From Brevibacillus brevis (lineage in GTDB: Bacteria > Bacillota > Bacilli > Brevibacillales > Brevibacillaceae), in contig NZ_CP134050.1 in the NCBI RefSeq assembly GCF_031583145.1, positions 1,822,501 to 1,886,500 on the forward strand: a DNA stretch of 64,000 nucleotides, written 5' to 3'. Within the stretch, counting starts at the first letter, position 1, and each line of letters opens with the position of its first letter. This document shows, piece after piece, positions 51,453 to 62,159 of this stretch. Under the pieces are notes generated by a model that was not told the DNA's origin, searched no databases, and saw only the letters and a list, made by a program, of their open reading frames with translations. A program made the translations under genes and the position numbers.

Positions 51453-53056
51453 AAAGACCTTGGCATCGTTGGTATTTGGAAGGGGTCTTCCCGGAAGTCG
51501 AGATTCCGTGCATTTCGCTGTACCAGCTCCTGGAGCGCTCCGCACAGGATTACCCGCAGCGGCCGGCCGTCATCGACGGCGACCGGGAATGGACCTATGC
51601 CCAGCTGCAGACCGATGTGGAGCGCCTGGCTGCCGCCCTTTACAGCCGCGGTGCGCGCAAAGGCGACCGCATTGCCATCATGCTGCCCAACAGCGCGGAG
51701 TACATCCTGGCGTACTATGCGGTCCATCGCCTGGGCGGGATCGTCGTTCAGGTGAATCCGATGTATCAGCCGTCGGAGCTGGACTATCTGCTTCAGGATT
51801 CGGAGGCCGAGTGGTTCATCGCCTATCGCGAACAGGCAGCCAAACTGGAGCAGATCGGGTACGCGGGAAAGCTCTTCACCATCTGGGCTGATCCGGAATC
51901 GTTCGAGGAAGACAGCTTGTACCGACTGATCAGCGAGCGGCACAACAGCATGCCACCGCTGGAGGTAGACCCGCGGGAAGACATCGCCGTCCTGCAGTAC
52001 ACAGGGGGAACGACGGGACGGTCCAAAGGCGTCATGCTCACTCACCACAACCTGGTGGCGACGGTCTACCAAGGCTTTACCTTCGGCGGCGGAGTGAGGC
52101 GGGTGGAGGAGCGAATCTTGGGAATGCCTCCGCTGTTTCACGTCTACGGCATGAGCCGGATGAACGGAACGATCTTCAACGCCCAAGCGTACATTTGCCT
52201 CCCGCGCTTTGATGTGGATACGGTCCTGAAGCTGATTCGCAAGCACCGCCCCACCGGTTTTCCCGCCGTGCCGACGGTGTACATCGCGCTCTTGAACCAT
52301 CCTGACCTGCAGCCGGGCGATCTCGATTGCATCAAGACCTGCGGCAGCGGCTCCGCCCCGCTTCCGGTCGAGGTCATGCAGGAGTTCGAGCGCAAGACAG
52401 GGGTGCCGATCATCGAAGGCTACGGCTTGTCCGAGACTTCACCCGGCACGCACGTCAATCCGTCCACGAGGCGAAAGCCGGGCAGCATCGGGATCCCCTT
52501 GCCCAATACCGACAGCAAGATCGTGGACATGGAGACCGGCATGCGGGAGCTGCCGCCAGGCGAACCGGGTGAACTGATCATCAAAGGCCCGCAGGTGATG
52601 AAAGGCTACTGGAAAAAGCCGGAGGAGACGGCGGCTGTCCTGAGAGACGGCTGGTTTTACACGGGGGATCTGGCCACAATGGACGAGGATGGGTACTTCT
52701 ACATCGTCGGGAGGAAAAAGGACCTGATCATCGCGGGCGGGTACAATGTCTATCCGATCGAAGTCGAGGAGGTCATCTACCAGCATCCGGCGGTGGCAGA
52801 GGCGGTCGTCTACGGCGTGCCTGACTCCTACCGCGGAGAGACGGTGAAGGCGGCGATCGTCACGCGTCAAAACACGCAGGTGGCGGCGGAGGAGATCATC
52901 GCCTGGTGCAATGAGCGGCTCGCCCGGTACAAGGTGCCGCGCATCGTCGAGTTTCGCGCGGAGCTGCCCAAGACGACCGTCGGGAAAATACTCCGTCGGA
53001 CACTGCTGGAGGAAGAGCAGCAGCGAAAGCTCGCTAAAGGGGGAGAAGTCGGATGA
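51449..53056 (+). CDS. Fatty-acid-type acyl-CoA ligase
   Basis: A 535-residue ANL-family ligase: P-loop YTGGTTGRSKGVMLTHHN, IIEGYGLSETSPGTHVNPST, GWFYTGDLATMDEDGYFYIV, GRKKDLIIAGGYNVYP and the catalytic lysine region PKTTVGKILRRTLLEE. It activates a carboxylic acid to its CoA ester with ATP, the entry step of the pathway. The start is GTG at 51449, overlapping the previous stop (GTGA), with AAGGGAGTC upstream. Its own stop overlaps the thiolase start. Confidence 0.95.
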   Translation: MKRPWHRWYLEGVFPEVEIPCISLYQLLERSAQDYPQRPAVIDGDREWTYAQLQTDVERLAAALYSRGARKGDRIAIMLPNSAEYILAYYAVHRLGGIVVQVNPMYQPSELDYLLQDSEAEWFIAYREQAAKLEQIGYAGKLFTIWADPESFEEDSLYRLISERHNSMPPLEVDPREDIAVLQYTGGTTGRSKGVMLTHHNLVATVYQGFTFGGGVRRVEERILGMPPLFHVYGMSRMNGTIFNAQAYICLPRFDVDTVLKLIRKHRPTGFPAVPTVYIALLNHPDLQPGDLDCIKTCGSGSAPLPVEVMQEFERKTGVPIIEGYGLSETSPGTHVNPSTRRKPGSIGIPLPNTDSKIVDMETGMRELPPGEPGELIIKGPQVMKGYWKKPEETAAVLRDGWFYTGDLATMDEDGYFYIVGRKKDLIIAGGYNVYPIEVEEVIYQHPAVAEAVVYGVPDSYRGETVKAAIVTRQNTQVAAEEIIAWCNERLARYKVPRIVEFRAELPKTTVGKILRRTLLEEEQQRKLAKGGEVG

Positions 53057-54216
53057 AGGAAGCGGTTCTGGTTTCTGCAGTGCGCACTCCGATCGCAAAG
53101 GTCAGGGGAGCGCTGAAGGACATGCAGCCGTCCGAATACGGAGCGTTGGTGATCCAGGAGGCACTCAGGCGTGCAGACGTGCAAGGGGAGGAAGTGGAAG
53201 ACGTCATTTTCGGCAACTGTCTCCACGGTGGCGGCAACATTGCGCGGCTGTCCGCGCTAAAGGCGGGTCTGCCCGTCACGGTCCCGGGACTGACGATTGA
53301 CCGTCAGTGCGGCTCCGGGATCAACAGCGTAGCGCTGGCAGCGGAAGCGATCATGGCAGGCAGCGCCCGCATCCTGGTCGCAGGCGGGACGGAAAGCATG
53401 ACGCGCATTCCGTTTTTGATGGAGGCGTCCAGCCAGGCGTACGACCGCACTCCGCCCAAGTTCGTCCGGCGCGAGCTCTCTCCGCCGGACATCGGGAATC
53501 CGCCGATGGGCATCACGGCGGAAAACCTCGCGGAGCGCTACGGGATCAGCCGCGAGGAGCAGGACGAATTTTCCTACCAAAGCCAGCAAAAGATGAAGAT
53601 GGCGATGGAGGCGGGGCTGTTTTCCGAGCAGATCGTTCCGGTGAACGTCCCGGGGAAAAAGGGCGAGTCTTTCATGTTTGACACCGATGAACATCCCAGA
53701 CCGGACTCGACGCTGGCGGCCCTGGCAAAGCTGCAGCCGGCGTTCAAGCAAGGCGGGACCGTGACGGCAGGCAACTCTTCCGGCGTGAATGACGGGGCGG
53801 GGGCACTCGTCTTGATGGAGGGCCGCGAAGCGGAAAAGCGTGGGCTGGAACCGTTGGCTCGCGTGACAGCCTGGGCGGTTGCCGGCTGCGATCCGAACAT
53901 CATGGGCATCGGGCCCGTGCCTGCCACGCAAAAGCTGCTCGCGAAGACGGGGCTGCGCCTGGACGACATGGATCTGATCGAGATCAACGAAGCGTTTGCG
54001 GCCCAAGTGATCGCATGCGATCGCGAGCTGCACTTTGATCCCGAGCGCGTGAACGTGACGGGCGGGGCCATCGCCCACGGCCATCCGATTGCGGCAACTG
54101 GCTCCATGCTGGTGACGAAACTCGCCTATGAGCTCAAGCGCAGGGGAGGAAGCCGCGGATTGGTTACGGCATGCATCGGCGGGGGCCAAGGAATCGCGCT
54201 GATCATTGAACGATAA
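53053..54216 (+). CDS. Acetyl-CoA C-acyltransferase (thiolase)
   Basis: A 387-residue thiolase: nucleophile Cys in TIDRQCGSGINSVALAAEAI, EINEAFAAQVIACDREL, GGAIAHGHPIAATGSMLV (His), and ACIGGGQGIALIIER (second Cys). It cleaves the 3-ketoacyl-CoA to acetyl- or propionyl-CoA and a shortened acyl-CoA. ATG at 53053 overlaps the ligase stop by four bases with AAAGGGGGAG upstream. Last gene of the operon; a strong terminator follows. Confidence 0.96.
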   Translation: MKEAVLVSAVRTPIAKVRGALKDMQPSEYGALVIQEALRRADVQGEEVEDVIFGNCLHGGGNIARLSALKAGLPVTVPGLTIDRQCGSGINSVALAAEAIMAGSARILVAGGTESMTRIPFLMEASSQAYDRTPPKFVRRELSPPDIGNPPMGITAENLAERYGISREEQDEFSYQSQQKMKMAMEAGLFSEQIVPVNVPGKKGESFMFDTDEHPRPDSTLAALAKLQPAFKQGGTVTAGNSSGVNDGAGALVLMEGREAEKRGLEPLARVTAWAVAGCDPNIMGIGPVPATQKLLAKTGLRLDDMDLIEINEAFAAQVIACDRELHFDPERVNVTGGAIAHGHPIAATGSMLVTKLAYELKRRGGSRGLVTACIGGGQGIALIIER

Positions 54217-54225
54217 CATAGTGCA

Positions 54226-54262
54226 GGCACTCGGGAGCTTTCCCGGGTGCCGTTTCTTTTTT
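54226..54262 (+). terminator. Terminator of the sigma-54 beta-oxidation operon
   Basis: An 11-bp stem (54226-54236 with 54241-54251, one wobble), loop GCTT, then a T-rich run. Confidence 0.88.
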
Positions 54263-54417
54263 CTCCAGGCTCCCGTCTCCATTTGGACAAGGGCTTAAGA
54301 GCATCTCCTTCTTCAGATGGAAAGCAAAAACCATCGAACGTCGGTGTCAGGAAAGTACCCTGACGCCATACACTAAAAGCGTTGCAGGAAAACAATGGAT
54401 AGAGGGAGAGAGACGAG

Positions 54418-54630
54418 ATGAACAAACAAAAATGGATGACACTGGGCGCTGCCGCCGTAGTCTGTGCCGCATGGCTGGCGCCAGGTGCGTTTGCGAAAGA
54501 AAGCGATGAATCTTACGTGGCGCCTTCCAGCGTAATGGGGATTGCGTACGAGCAGAAAGAGACGCCATTGCCGAATTGCGGCCCTGCCGGCATCTTTCTG
54601 ATCCCGGAAAACGAAAACAGCAAGAAGTGA
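54418..54630 (+). CDS. Small secreted protein, unknown function
   Basis: A 70-residue precursor with a clear Sec signal (MNKQKWMTLG, hydrophobic core to about residue 22, likely cut after GAFA at 26). The mature part is about 44 residues with one cysteine (PNCGPAGIF) and a polar tail. I do not recognise it. GGGAGAGAG precedes ATG at 54418, and a possible terminator follows, so it appears to be a single-gene unit. The 200 bases upstream hold no clear promoter. Confidence 0.65.
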   Translation: MNKQKWMTLGAAAVVCAAWLAPGAFAKESDESYVAPSSVMGIAYEQKETPLPNCGPAGIFLIPENENSKK

Positions 54631-54641
54631 CAAAAAAGCGC

Positions 54642-54690
54642 GCTGTCCGGGCCGAAACAGGTCCGGCAGCGCTATTCTTTTCACGGGACG
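54642..54690 (+). terminator. Possible terminator of the small secreted protein gene
   Basis: AGCGC-CTG-CCGG pairs with CCGG-CAG-CGCT across two bulges, then ATTCTTTT. Confidence 0.5.
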
Positions 54691-54756
54691 AAGCGCCACT
54701 TGCCTATTTTATACATATGATGTTGGGTGAATCAAAGCAAGAAGGGAGATTGGCTG

Positions 54757-55458
54757 ATGAGTGAACGCCATAGGATGGCGGATGAGGAGTTGGAAGTGTG
54801 GGCATACCGGCTGGAGGCCAAGGCGCCGATGGACGTCCTGGTGACGGCCGTGGAAAATTACGCGGGCGGCCTCGTACTCGCATCGAGCTTTGGTGCGGAA
54901 GACGTCGTGCTGATCGACATGCTGCACAAGCTGGCGCCTACCATCCCCGTCTTTTATTTGGATACGAACAAACACTTCCCCGAGACGTACGATACCCGTG
55001 ATCGGCTTGCGGAGCGGTACGGGACGTCGTTTATCCAGGTTCTGCCGGAGTTGACGCTGGAAGAGCAAGCCCAAAAGCATGGCGACAAGCTGTGGGAGCG
55101 CGACCCCAACCTCTGCTGCCAGCTGAGAAAAGTGAAGCCGCTGGAAAAGGTGCTTTCCGGCTACCAGGCGTGGATCACCGGCATTCGCCGGGAGCAGTCC
55201 CCGACCCGCGCCAACGCCAAAAAAGTGGAATGGGACGACAAGTTCGGACTGGTGAAGTTCAATCCGCTGGCAGATTGGACCCAGGCGCAGGTGTGGGAGT
55301 ATATACATGCGTATGGTGTCCCCTACAACCCATTGCACGACCGCAATTACCCCAGCATCGGCTGCAGTGTTTGCACACGTGCGGTGCTCCCCGGCCAGGA
55401 TCCGCGCTCTGGACGATGGGCCGGGCATGAGAAAACGGAATGCGGACTGCATAAATGA
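54757..55458 (+). CDS. cysH: Adenylyl-sulfate (APS/PAPS) reductase
   Basis: A 233-residue reductase. The Cys motif set C120-C121 and C203-x2-C206 is the 4Fe-4S cluster signature of the APS-reducing bacterial type; C229 in ECGLH is the catalytic cysteine. [20 protein letters not shown] and [20 protein letters not shown] bind the nucleotide. It reduces activated sulfate to sulfite with thioredoxin. ATG at 54757 follows AAGGGAGAT; an in-frame start at 54727 is less well placed. Followed by sat after 20 bases. Confidence 0.95.
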   Translation: MSERHRMADEELEVWAYRLEAKAPMDVLVTAVENYAGGLVLASSFGAEDVVLIDMLHKLAPTIPVFYLDTNKHFPETYDTRDRLAERYGTSFIQVLPELTLEEQAQKHGDKLWERDPNLCCQLRKVKPLEKVLSGYQAWITGIRREQSPTRANAKKVEWDDKFGLVKFNPLADWTQAQVWEYIHAYGVPYNPLHDRNYPSIGCSVCTRAVLPGQDPRSGRWAGHEKTECGLHK

Positions 55459-55478
55459 TGCATGGGGAGGCAAAGGAA

Positions 55479-56579
55479 ATGGCTTTCGAAATGATGCCAG
55501 CAAGATGCATCCAGATAGACAAGTGGACTTTATCCGATATCGATTGTCTGGCGATCGGCGCCTTTTCACCGTTGAACGGCTTCCTGTCCGAAGCCGACTA
55601 TGTGTCGGTGGTGGAGACGATGCGCCTTGCGAATGGCGCCGTTTGGCCGCTGCCTGTCACTCTCGCTGTGGACGGGAGGAGCAGCGGAGACATCGGCCCG
55701 GGAGACCGTGTCCTGCTGCGTGGCGAAGATGGTCTCAACTACGCGATCTTGCACGTGGAAAGCCGTTACCGTCCGGACAAAGAGCGGGAGGCACAGCTGG
55801 TTTTCCGCACGACAGACATGGCGCACCCTGGTGTGAAAAAGCTGTTTGAAAAGGGCGATCTGTACCTGGGCGGGAGGATCGAAGTGCTTCGCCGGCCGGC
55901 ACCCGGGCAGTTTGCCGAATACTACCTCACCCCCGCGCAAACGAAAGAGATATTTCAGAAGAACAACTGGAAGACGATCGTCGGCTTTCAAACGCGAAAT
56001 CCCGTGCACCGCGCCCACGAGTACATCCAGAAGGCAGCGCTCGAGATCGTCGACGGGCTGTTTCTGAATCCGCTTATGGGAGAAACCAAGTCAGACGACG
56101 TGCCTGCGGAGGTACGGATGAAAAGCTACCTGACTCTTCTCGCGAATTATTACCCGGCCGGGCGCGTTCTGCTAGCGGCATTTCCGGCAGCCATGCGCTA
56201 CGCCGGTCCCCGGGAAGCGGTGTTCCATGCGCTGGTCCGCAAAAACTACGGCTGCACCCACTTCATCGTGGGCCGGGACCATGCCGGAGTCGGCAACTAT
56301 TACGGGACCTATGACGCACAGCACATCTTTTCCGAGTTTGAGCCGGGAGAGCTGGGCATCTCGCTGCTCTTTTTCGAGCACAGCTTTTACTGCACCGCCT
56401 GCGAAGGGATGGCGACGACGAAGACGTGCCCGCACGATACGAGCCGTCACGTGACGCTGTCGGGGACAAAAGTGAGGGAAATGCTGAAAAACGGCATGAC
56501 GCCGCCGCCGCAATTCAGCCGTCCCGAAGTGGCGCAGGTGCTGATCGAGGGACTGCGCGAAAGAGAGCTGCAAGGTTGA
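55479..56579 (+). CDS. sat: Sulfate adenylyltransferase
   Basis: A 366-residue dissimilatory-fold type ATP sulfurylase with the active-site [40 protein letters not shown] and the C-terminal zinc site ([16 protein letters not shown]). It makes APS from ATP and sulfate for CysH. The protein begins shortly before the conserved [20 protein letters not shown], so about 20-25 N-terminal residues present in Bacillus homologues are absent. ATG at 55479 has GGGGAGG upstream. Transport genes for sulfate and cysC are not in the window. Confidence 0.93.
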   Translation: MAFEMMPARCIQIDKWTLSDIDCLAIGAFSPLNGFLSEADYVSVVETMRLANGAVWPLPVTLAVDGRSSGDIGPGDRVLLRGEDGLNYAILHVESRYRPDKEREAQLVFRTTDMAHPGVKKLFEKGDLYLGGRIEVLRRPAPGQFAEYYLTPAQTKEIFQKNNWKTIVGFQTRNPVHRAHEYIQKAALEIVDGLFLNPLMGETKSDDVPAEVRMKSYLTLLANYYPAGRVLLAAFPAAMRYAGPREAVFHALVRKNYGCTHFIVGRDHAGVGNYYGTYDAQHIFSEFEPGELGISLLFFEHSFYCTACEGMATTKTCPHDTSRHVTLSGTKVREMLKNGMTPPPQFSRPEVAQVLIEGLRERELQG

Positions 56580-56592
56580 TAGGGAGATATGA

Positions 56593-56616
56593 GAACGGTG
56601 CGACCGTTCTTTTTTC
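56593..56616 (+). terminator. Terminator of cysH-sat
   Basis: AGAACGGT with ACCGTTCT around the loop GCG, followed by six or more T. The 120 bases after it, up to the ilv promoter, show nothing I can name. Confidence 0.85.
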
Positions 56617-56740
56617 TTGGTTTTTTGAGGGACAAAACCGGTTGTCCGTGTATGCGCTTTCACCCAAATCTGTTGCTCCGAAGCCGTTTTCTGCTGAGCA
56701 TTCGTTCGGACGAAAGTCGAAAAATTTGTGGTTCTTTTCG

Positions 56741-56769
56741 TTGACACCCCCTAGGTGCCTAGCTATAAT
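56741..56769 (+). promoter_or_regulatory. Consensus SigA promoter of the ilv-leu operon, with a palindrome in the spacer
   Basis: TTGACA (56741-56746), 17-bp spacer and TATAAT (56764-56769): a perfect match. The spacer contains the inverted repeat CTAGG-TG-CCTAG (56751-56762), a candidate repressor site. Confidence 0.9.
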
Positions 56770-56797
56770 CAGACGTAACACTTTATTTTCTGACAAC

Positions 56798-56823
56798 AAC
56801 AATATTGAAAATATTGTTATAAT
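56798..56823 (+). promoter_or_regulatory. AT-rich perfect palindrome overlapping a second extended -10 element
   Basis: AACAATATT-GAA-AATATTGTT (56798-56818) is a perfect inverted repeat with nine-base arms. It shares 11 of 15 positions with the CodY box. TGT-TATAAT (56815-56823) overlaps its right end and could be a second promoter starting near 56830. Confidence 0.6.
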
Positions 56824-56829
56824 AGCAGG

Positions 56830-57105
56830 CTATGACGAGGATGGTGCGCGTCCACTCTTTTACAGAGAGCCCGGAAGGCTGAGAACCGGGCAAAGAGCAC
56901 TCGCATTGCTCGCCTCCGAGCCGTTTTGCTGAAACCTGCCAGCAGCTAGTAGGCAAAACCGTCTGACACCCGTTAGCGTGTTACAGTCCGTTGTGACTGG
57001 CTGAGATCGGCCGACCGTGAGGCGCCGATGAAGTTGGGTGGTACCGCGAACCCTTTCGCCCCAAAAGACATGGAAATAGAACCGTGTCGGGGCGAAAGGG
57101 TTTTT
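56830..57105 (+). promoter_or_regulatory. T-box riboswitch leader of ilvB-ilvN-ilvC-leuA-leuB
   Basis: The T-box sequence GGGTGGTACCGCG lies at about 57036-57048. A perfect 14-bp terminator stem (57049-57062 with 57089-57102) with a T-run follows. In Bacillus the same operon has a leucine T-box. Both CTC (Leu) and ATT (Ile) triplets occur around 56900-56915, and I could not decide by eye which is the specifier. Confidence 0.92.
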
Positions 57106-57161
57106 CTATTTTGTTATAGGTATTTTCAATACCTGTTGGAAAGTGGGAGGAGGAGAGGAAC

Positions 57162-58898
57162 ATGAGTGTTGAAATGGCCGAATTGCAGAAAAAGAACAGT
57201 ATTCCGCCGATTCAATTCGGCGAAGAGGTGTCAGGGGCAGAAACATTGCTCCGGTGTTTGATCCTCGAGCAAGTAGAATACATTTTCGGCTATCCAGGCG
57301 GGGCAGTGCTCCCGATCTACGACTCGCTTTACGGGAGCTATTTCAAGCACATCTTGACCCGCCACGAGCAGGGAGCGATCCACGCAGCTGACGGATACGC
57401 CCGCGCAACAGGCAAACCGGGAGTATGCATCGCCACATCCGGTCCCGGAGCGACCAACCTGGTAACAGGAATCGCGACGGCGCAGATGGACTCCGTACCG
57501 CTGGTGTGCATCACGGGGAACGTGGCCCAGTCGCTGATCGGAACCGATGCGTTCCAGGAAGCGAATATCACGGGAATCACGGTGCCGATCACGAAGCACA
57601 GCTATTTTGTCCGGGATGTACGCGATCTGCCGCGCATCGTGAAAGAAGCGTTCCACATTGCGACGACCGGCCGTCCGGGCCCCGTGCTGATCGACATCCC
57701 GAAGGACGTGGCCAACGCCATCGCACCGTTCTATTATCCGGAGAAAGTGGAAATCCGCGGCTACCGCGCTTCCGTGGTGCCGAGCGATGAAGAGGTACAC
57801 GATTTTGTCGAGGCGGTCAAGTCGGCGAAGCGTCCGGTGATCATGGCGGGCGGCGGCATCATCGCTGCCAGTGCGGATCAGGAGCTGCGGGCTTTCGCAG
57901 AAAAGACGAGAATCCCGGTCATCAATACCTTTATGGGACTCGGCGGCTTCCCGGGGGTTCACGAGCTGTCGCTCGGCATGCCGGGAATGCACGGCAACTT
58001 TACGGCCAACCAGGCATTGCTTAACGCAGATTGCGTTATCGGTTTGGGTGTGCGCTTCGACGACCGCATCACGATGGGCCGGACCAAGGAATTCGCTCCG
58101 AATGCCCGCATCGTGCACGTCGACATCGATCCTGCCGAGCTGGGCAAGAACGTTGCGACGGCGGTAACGGTCACAGGCGATGTCAAGAGCACGCTGGAAA
58201 AGGCGATCCCGCTGGTGACGGCTTGCGATTCCGAAGCATGGATCAAGCAGCTGAAGGATTGGCAGCAGAAGCAGCCGTACAAGTACAAGACGGAAGGAGA
58301 CATCCTGAAGCCGCAGGCGGTAATCGAAATGCTGTACCGCACCACTGAAGGGGAAGCGATCGTCACGACGGACGTAGGACAGCACCAGATGTGGACCGCG
58401 CAGTACTACAAGTTCAAAAACGCCCGTTCCTTCATCTCCTCCGGCGGACTTGGCACGATGGGCTTCGGCTTCCCGTCCGCGATCGGCGCGCAAATCGCTC
58501 ACCCGGATCGCACGGTAATCGCGGTCGTAGGAGACGGCGGCTTCCAGATGACCAATCAGGAGCTGGCGATTGTCTCCCAGTACAACATCCCGGTCAAGGT
58601 TGCCATCATCAACAACCAGTGCCTGGGCATGGTTCGCCAGTGGCAAGAGCTGTTCTACGACAACCGGTACAGCCAGATCGACCTGACCTGCAGCCCGGAC
58701 TTCGTCAAGCTGGCAGAAGCATACGGCGTGAAAGGCATGCGGGCGACCACTCCGCAGGAAGCGGAAGCGGTGTGGGCAGAGGCGCTCGCGCACAACGGTC
58801 CGGTCGTGATCGACTTCCGTGTCGCGCAGGGTGAAAACGTCTATCCGATGGTAGCGGCCGGAGACACACTAGATCAGATGGAATTGGGGGACGCTTAA
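57162..58898 (+). CDS. ilvB: Acetolactate synthase large subunit
   Basis: A 578-residue thiamine-diphosphate enzyme: YPGGAVLPIYDSLYGSYFKH, HEQGAIHAADGYARATGKPG (catalytic Glu), ATSGPGATNLVTGIATAQMD, and the TPP site VGDGGFQMTNQELAIVSQYN. It condenses two pyruvates, or pyruvate and 2-ketobutyrate, in branched-chain amino-acid synthesis. ATG at 57162 follows GGAGGAGAGGA. First gene of the operon behind the T-box. Confidence 0.97.
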   Translation: MSVEMAELQKKNSIPPIQFGEEVSGAETLLRCLILEQVEYIFGYPGGAVLPIYDSLYGSYFKHILTRHEQGAIHAADGYARATGKPGVCIATSGPGATNLVTGIATAQMDSVPLVCITGNVAQSLIGTDAFQEANITGITVPITKHSYFVRDVRDLPRIVKEAFHIATTGRPGPVLIDIPKDVANAIAPFYYPEKVEIRGYRASVVPSDEEVHDFVEAVKSAKRPVIMAGGGIIAASADQELRAFAEKTRIPVINTFMGLGGFPGVHELSLGMPGMHGNFTANQALLNADCVIGLGVRFDDRITMGRTKEFAPNARIVHVDIDPAELGKNVATAVTVTGDVKSTLEKAIPLVTACDSEAWIKQLKDWQQKQPYKYKTEGDILKPQAVIEMLYRTTEGEAIVTTDVGQHQMWTAQYYKFKNARSFISSGGLGTMGFGFPSAIGAQIAHPDRTVIAVVGDGGFQMTNQELAIVSQYNIPVKVAIINNQCLGMVRQWQELFYDNRYSQIDLTCSPDFVKLAEAYGVKGMRATTPQEAEAVWAEALAHNGPVVIDFRVAQGENVYPMVAAGDTLDQMELGDA

Positions 58899-58899
58899 G

Positions 58900-59406
58900 A
58901 TGCAGCGACATACCATTGCCGTACTCGTCAACGATCACCCCGGAGTGCTGACAAGGGTCGCCACCTTGTTTGGGCAGCGCGGCTTCAACATCGACAGCAT
59001 TACCGTCGGGGGAACAGAGGAAGCGGGCCTGTCCCGGATGATCATTACGACCGGGGGGGATGACCGCCAGATCGACCAGCTGATGAAACAGCTGCACAAG
59101 CTGATCGATGTCATCTCCGTTACGAATCTCAGCGCCAATCCATACGTGTCTCGCGAGCTTGCCCTGATCAAGGTCAGCGCAACCCCCAGCCAGTTGGCTG
59201 AGCTGAACGGAATTGTCGAACCGTTCCGCGCCGCGATCGTCGATGTGGGTCCCGGCTCGTTGATCGTACAGGTCACAGGGGACACGGAAAAAATCGATGC
59301 ACTGCTCGTCCTGCTGCAAAGCTACGGTGTTCTCGAACTGACGAGAACGGGGTCCGTAGCGATGGCCCGCAGTATAGTTCCAGCAACAGCCGCCGCAACG
59401 GTTTAA
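58900..59406 (+). CDS. ilvN: Acetolactate synthase small (regulatory) subunit
   Basis: A 168-residue protein with an N-terminal ACT domain (HTIAVLVNDHPGVLTRVATL, RGFNIDSITVGGTEEAGLSR) and the usual C-terminal domain. It activates IlvB and gives valine feedback control. The start follows the ilvB stop by one base, so the two are translationally coupled. Confidence 0.96.
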   Translation: MQRHTIAVLVNDHPGVLTRVATLFGQRGFNIDSITVGGTEEAGLSRMIITTGGDDRQIDQLMKQLHKLIDVISVTNLSANPYVSRELALIKVSATPSQLAELNGIVEPFRAAIVDVGPGSLIVQVTGDTEKIDALLVLLQSYGVLELTRTGSVAMARSIVPATAAATV

Positions 59407-59425
59407 ATTGCAAAATTCAGAATAA

Positions 59426-60484
<1,059 letters not shown>

Positions 60485-60540
60485 TCGGTCGATTCACAGA
60501 CTATATATAATGTAGGAAAAAATGTGGAGGTGAAAAGTTC

Positions 60541-62076
60541 ATGCGGACCATTGAGATTTTTGATACAACTTTGCGTGACGGGGAGCAGTCTCCGGGCGTC
60601 AACATCAGCACGAACGAGAAGGTGGAGATCGCCCTTCAACTGGAAAAGTTGGGCGTTACGAGGATCGAGGCAGGCTTCGCCGCTGCCTCTCCTGGTGACC
60701 AAAAGTCCGTGGCCGAAGTGGCGAAGCGTGTGAAAAACGCTACCATCGTCAGCCTGGCGCGCGCCGTCAAGGACGACATGGATAAGGCGTACGAAGCGCT
60801 CCGCAACGCGCAAAACGCATCCCTCCACGTCTTTCTTGCAACGTCCCCGATTCATCGTCAGTTCAAGCTGAACATGAGCAAGGAGCAAGTGCTGGCGCGT
60901 GCCGTGGAAGCTGTCACCTATGCGAAAAAGTACTTCACGGAAGTGCAGTTTTCCGCAGAGGACGCGGCGCGTACGGAAATCGACTTTTTGGCGCAGGTGG
61001 TCGAAGCCGTCATCAAGGCCGGAGCGACTACCGTCAATATTCCGGATACGGTCGGTTATATGACCCCGATTCAGTACGGGCAAATCTTCAGTGACCTCAG
61101 ACGCTTGGTGCCGGCGTGCGAAAACATTCGACTCAGCTGCCATTGTCACGACGACCTGGGGATGGCCGTTGCCAACAGCTTGGCCGCCGTGGAAGCGGGA
61201 GCGACACAAGTCGAAGGCACCATCAATGGAATCGGTGAGCGCGCAGGCAACGCCGCTCTGGAAGAAGTGGCACTTGCCCTGGAGACTCGCAAGGACTACT
61301 ATCAAGCGACAACCAAGCTCCAGCTGAAGGAAATCGCTCGTACCAGCCAATTGGTGAGCCGTCTGACGGGAATGATCGTTCCAGGGAACAAGGCGGTTGT
61401 GGGCGCAAATGCATTCGCTCACGAATCCGGCATTCACCAGGATGGCGTGCTGAAGGAAGTCACCACGTACGAAATCATTCGTCCGGAATCAGTCGGCTTC
61501 AAGTCGAACAAACTGGTGCTCGGCAAGCACTCCGGCCGTCATGCGTTCAAAGAGAAGCTGATCGAGCTGGGCTACCACCTTGAGCAAGAAGAAGTGAATG
61601 CGGCGTTTGCAGCCTTCAAAGTGCTGTGCGACAAAAAGAAGGAAATCAGCGACGACGACATTCTCGCCTTGGTCGACACCAAGATGGTACGCGGACAGGA
61701 AGCCTTCCGCCTCGAGTCGGTGCAGCTCGCCTACGGAAACATTTCGGTGCCGACAGCCAGCGTTCGCTTGCTGCGCGCCGACGGCACCTCCAGCGAGGAA
61801 GCGGCTTGCGGCAACGGTTCGGTTGATTCGATCTACAAGGCGATCGACCGCGCTACAGGGGAAGAAGTGACCCTCGTCGACTACAAGATCATCTCCGTCA
61901 CACACGGGAAAGACGCATTGGGCGAAGTGTTCGTGCGACTGCAGCAAGGTGATCTCACGGTGACGGGACGCGGTGTGAGCACCGACGTGCTGGAAGCGAG
62001 TGCGATCGCGTACGTGCGTGCGATCAACAAAATCCTGGAGCGCAGAGGCGAGTCCGTACCCGTCGGCGTGAATTAG
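60541..62076 (+). CDS. leuA: 2-isopropylmalate synthase
   Basis: A 511-residue enzyme of full length: [40 protein letters not shown] (metal His pair), [20 protein letters not shown], and a C-terminal leucine-binding regulatory domain (about 390-511). It commits 2-ketoisovalerate to leucine synthesis and is feedback-inhibited by leucine. GGAGGTGAAAAG precedes ATG at 60541. Confidence 0.97.
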   Translation: MRTIEIFDTTLRDGEQSPGVNISTNEKVEIALQLEKLGVTRIEAGFAAASPGDQKSVAEVAKRVKNATIVSLARAVKDDMDKAYEALRNAQNASLHVFLATSPIHRQFKLNMSKEQVLARAVEAVTYAKKYFTEVQFSAEDAARTEIDFLAQVVEAVIKAGATTVNIPDTVGYMTPIQYGQIFSDLRRLVPACENIRLSCHCHDDLGMAVANSLAAVEAGATQVEGTINGIGERAGNAALEEVALALETRKDYYQATTKLQLKEIARTSQLVSRLTGMIVPGNKAVVGANAFAHESGIHQDGVLKEVTTYEIIRPESVGFKSNKLVLGKHSGRHAFKEKLIELGYHLEQEEVNAAFAAFKVLCDKKKEISDDDILALVDTKMVRGQEAFRLESVQLAYGNISVPTASVRLLRADGTSSEEAACGNGSVDSIYKAIDRATGEEVTLVDYKIISVTHGKDALGEVFVRLQQGDLTVTGRGVSTDVLEASAIAYVRAINKILERRGESVPVGVN

Positions 62077-62159
62077 AGGATCCCTTGCCCCATTGGGTAG
62101 GATGAAGGAAACCGGTAGAGAACGTACAACCATTACAGAACAGAAAAGCGGGAGAGACG

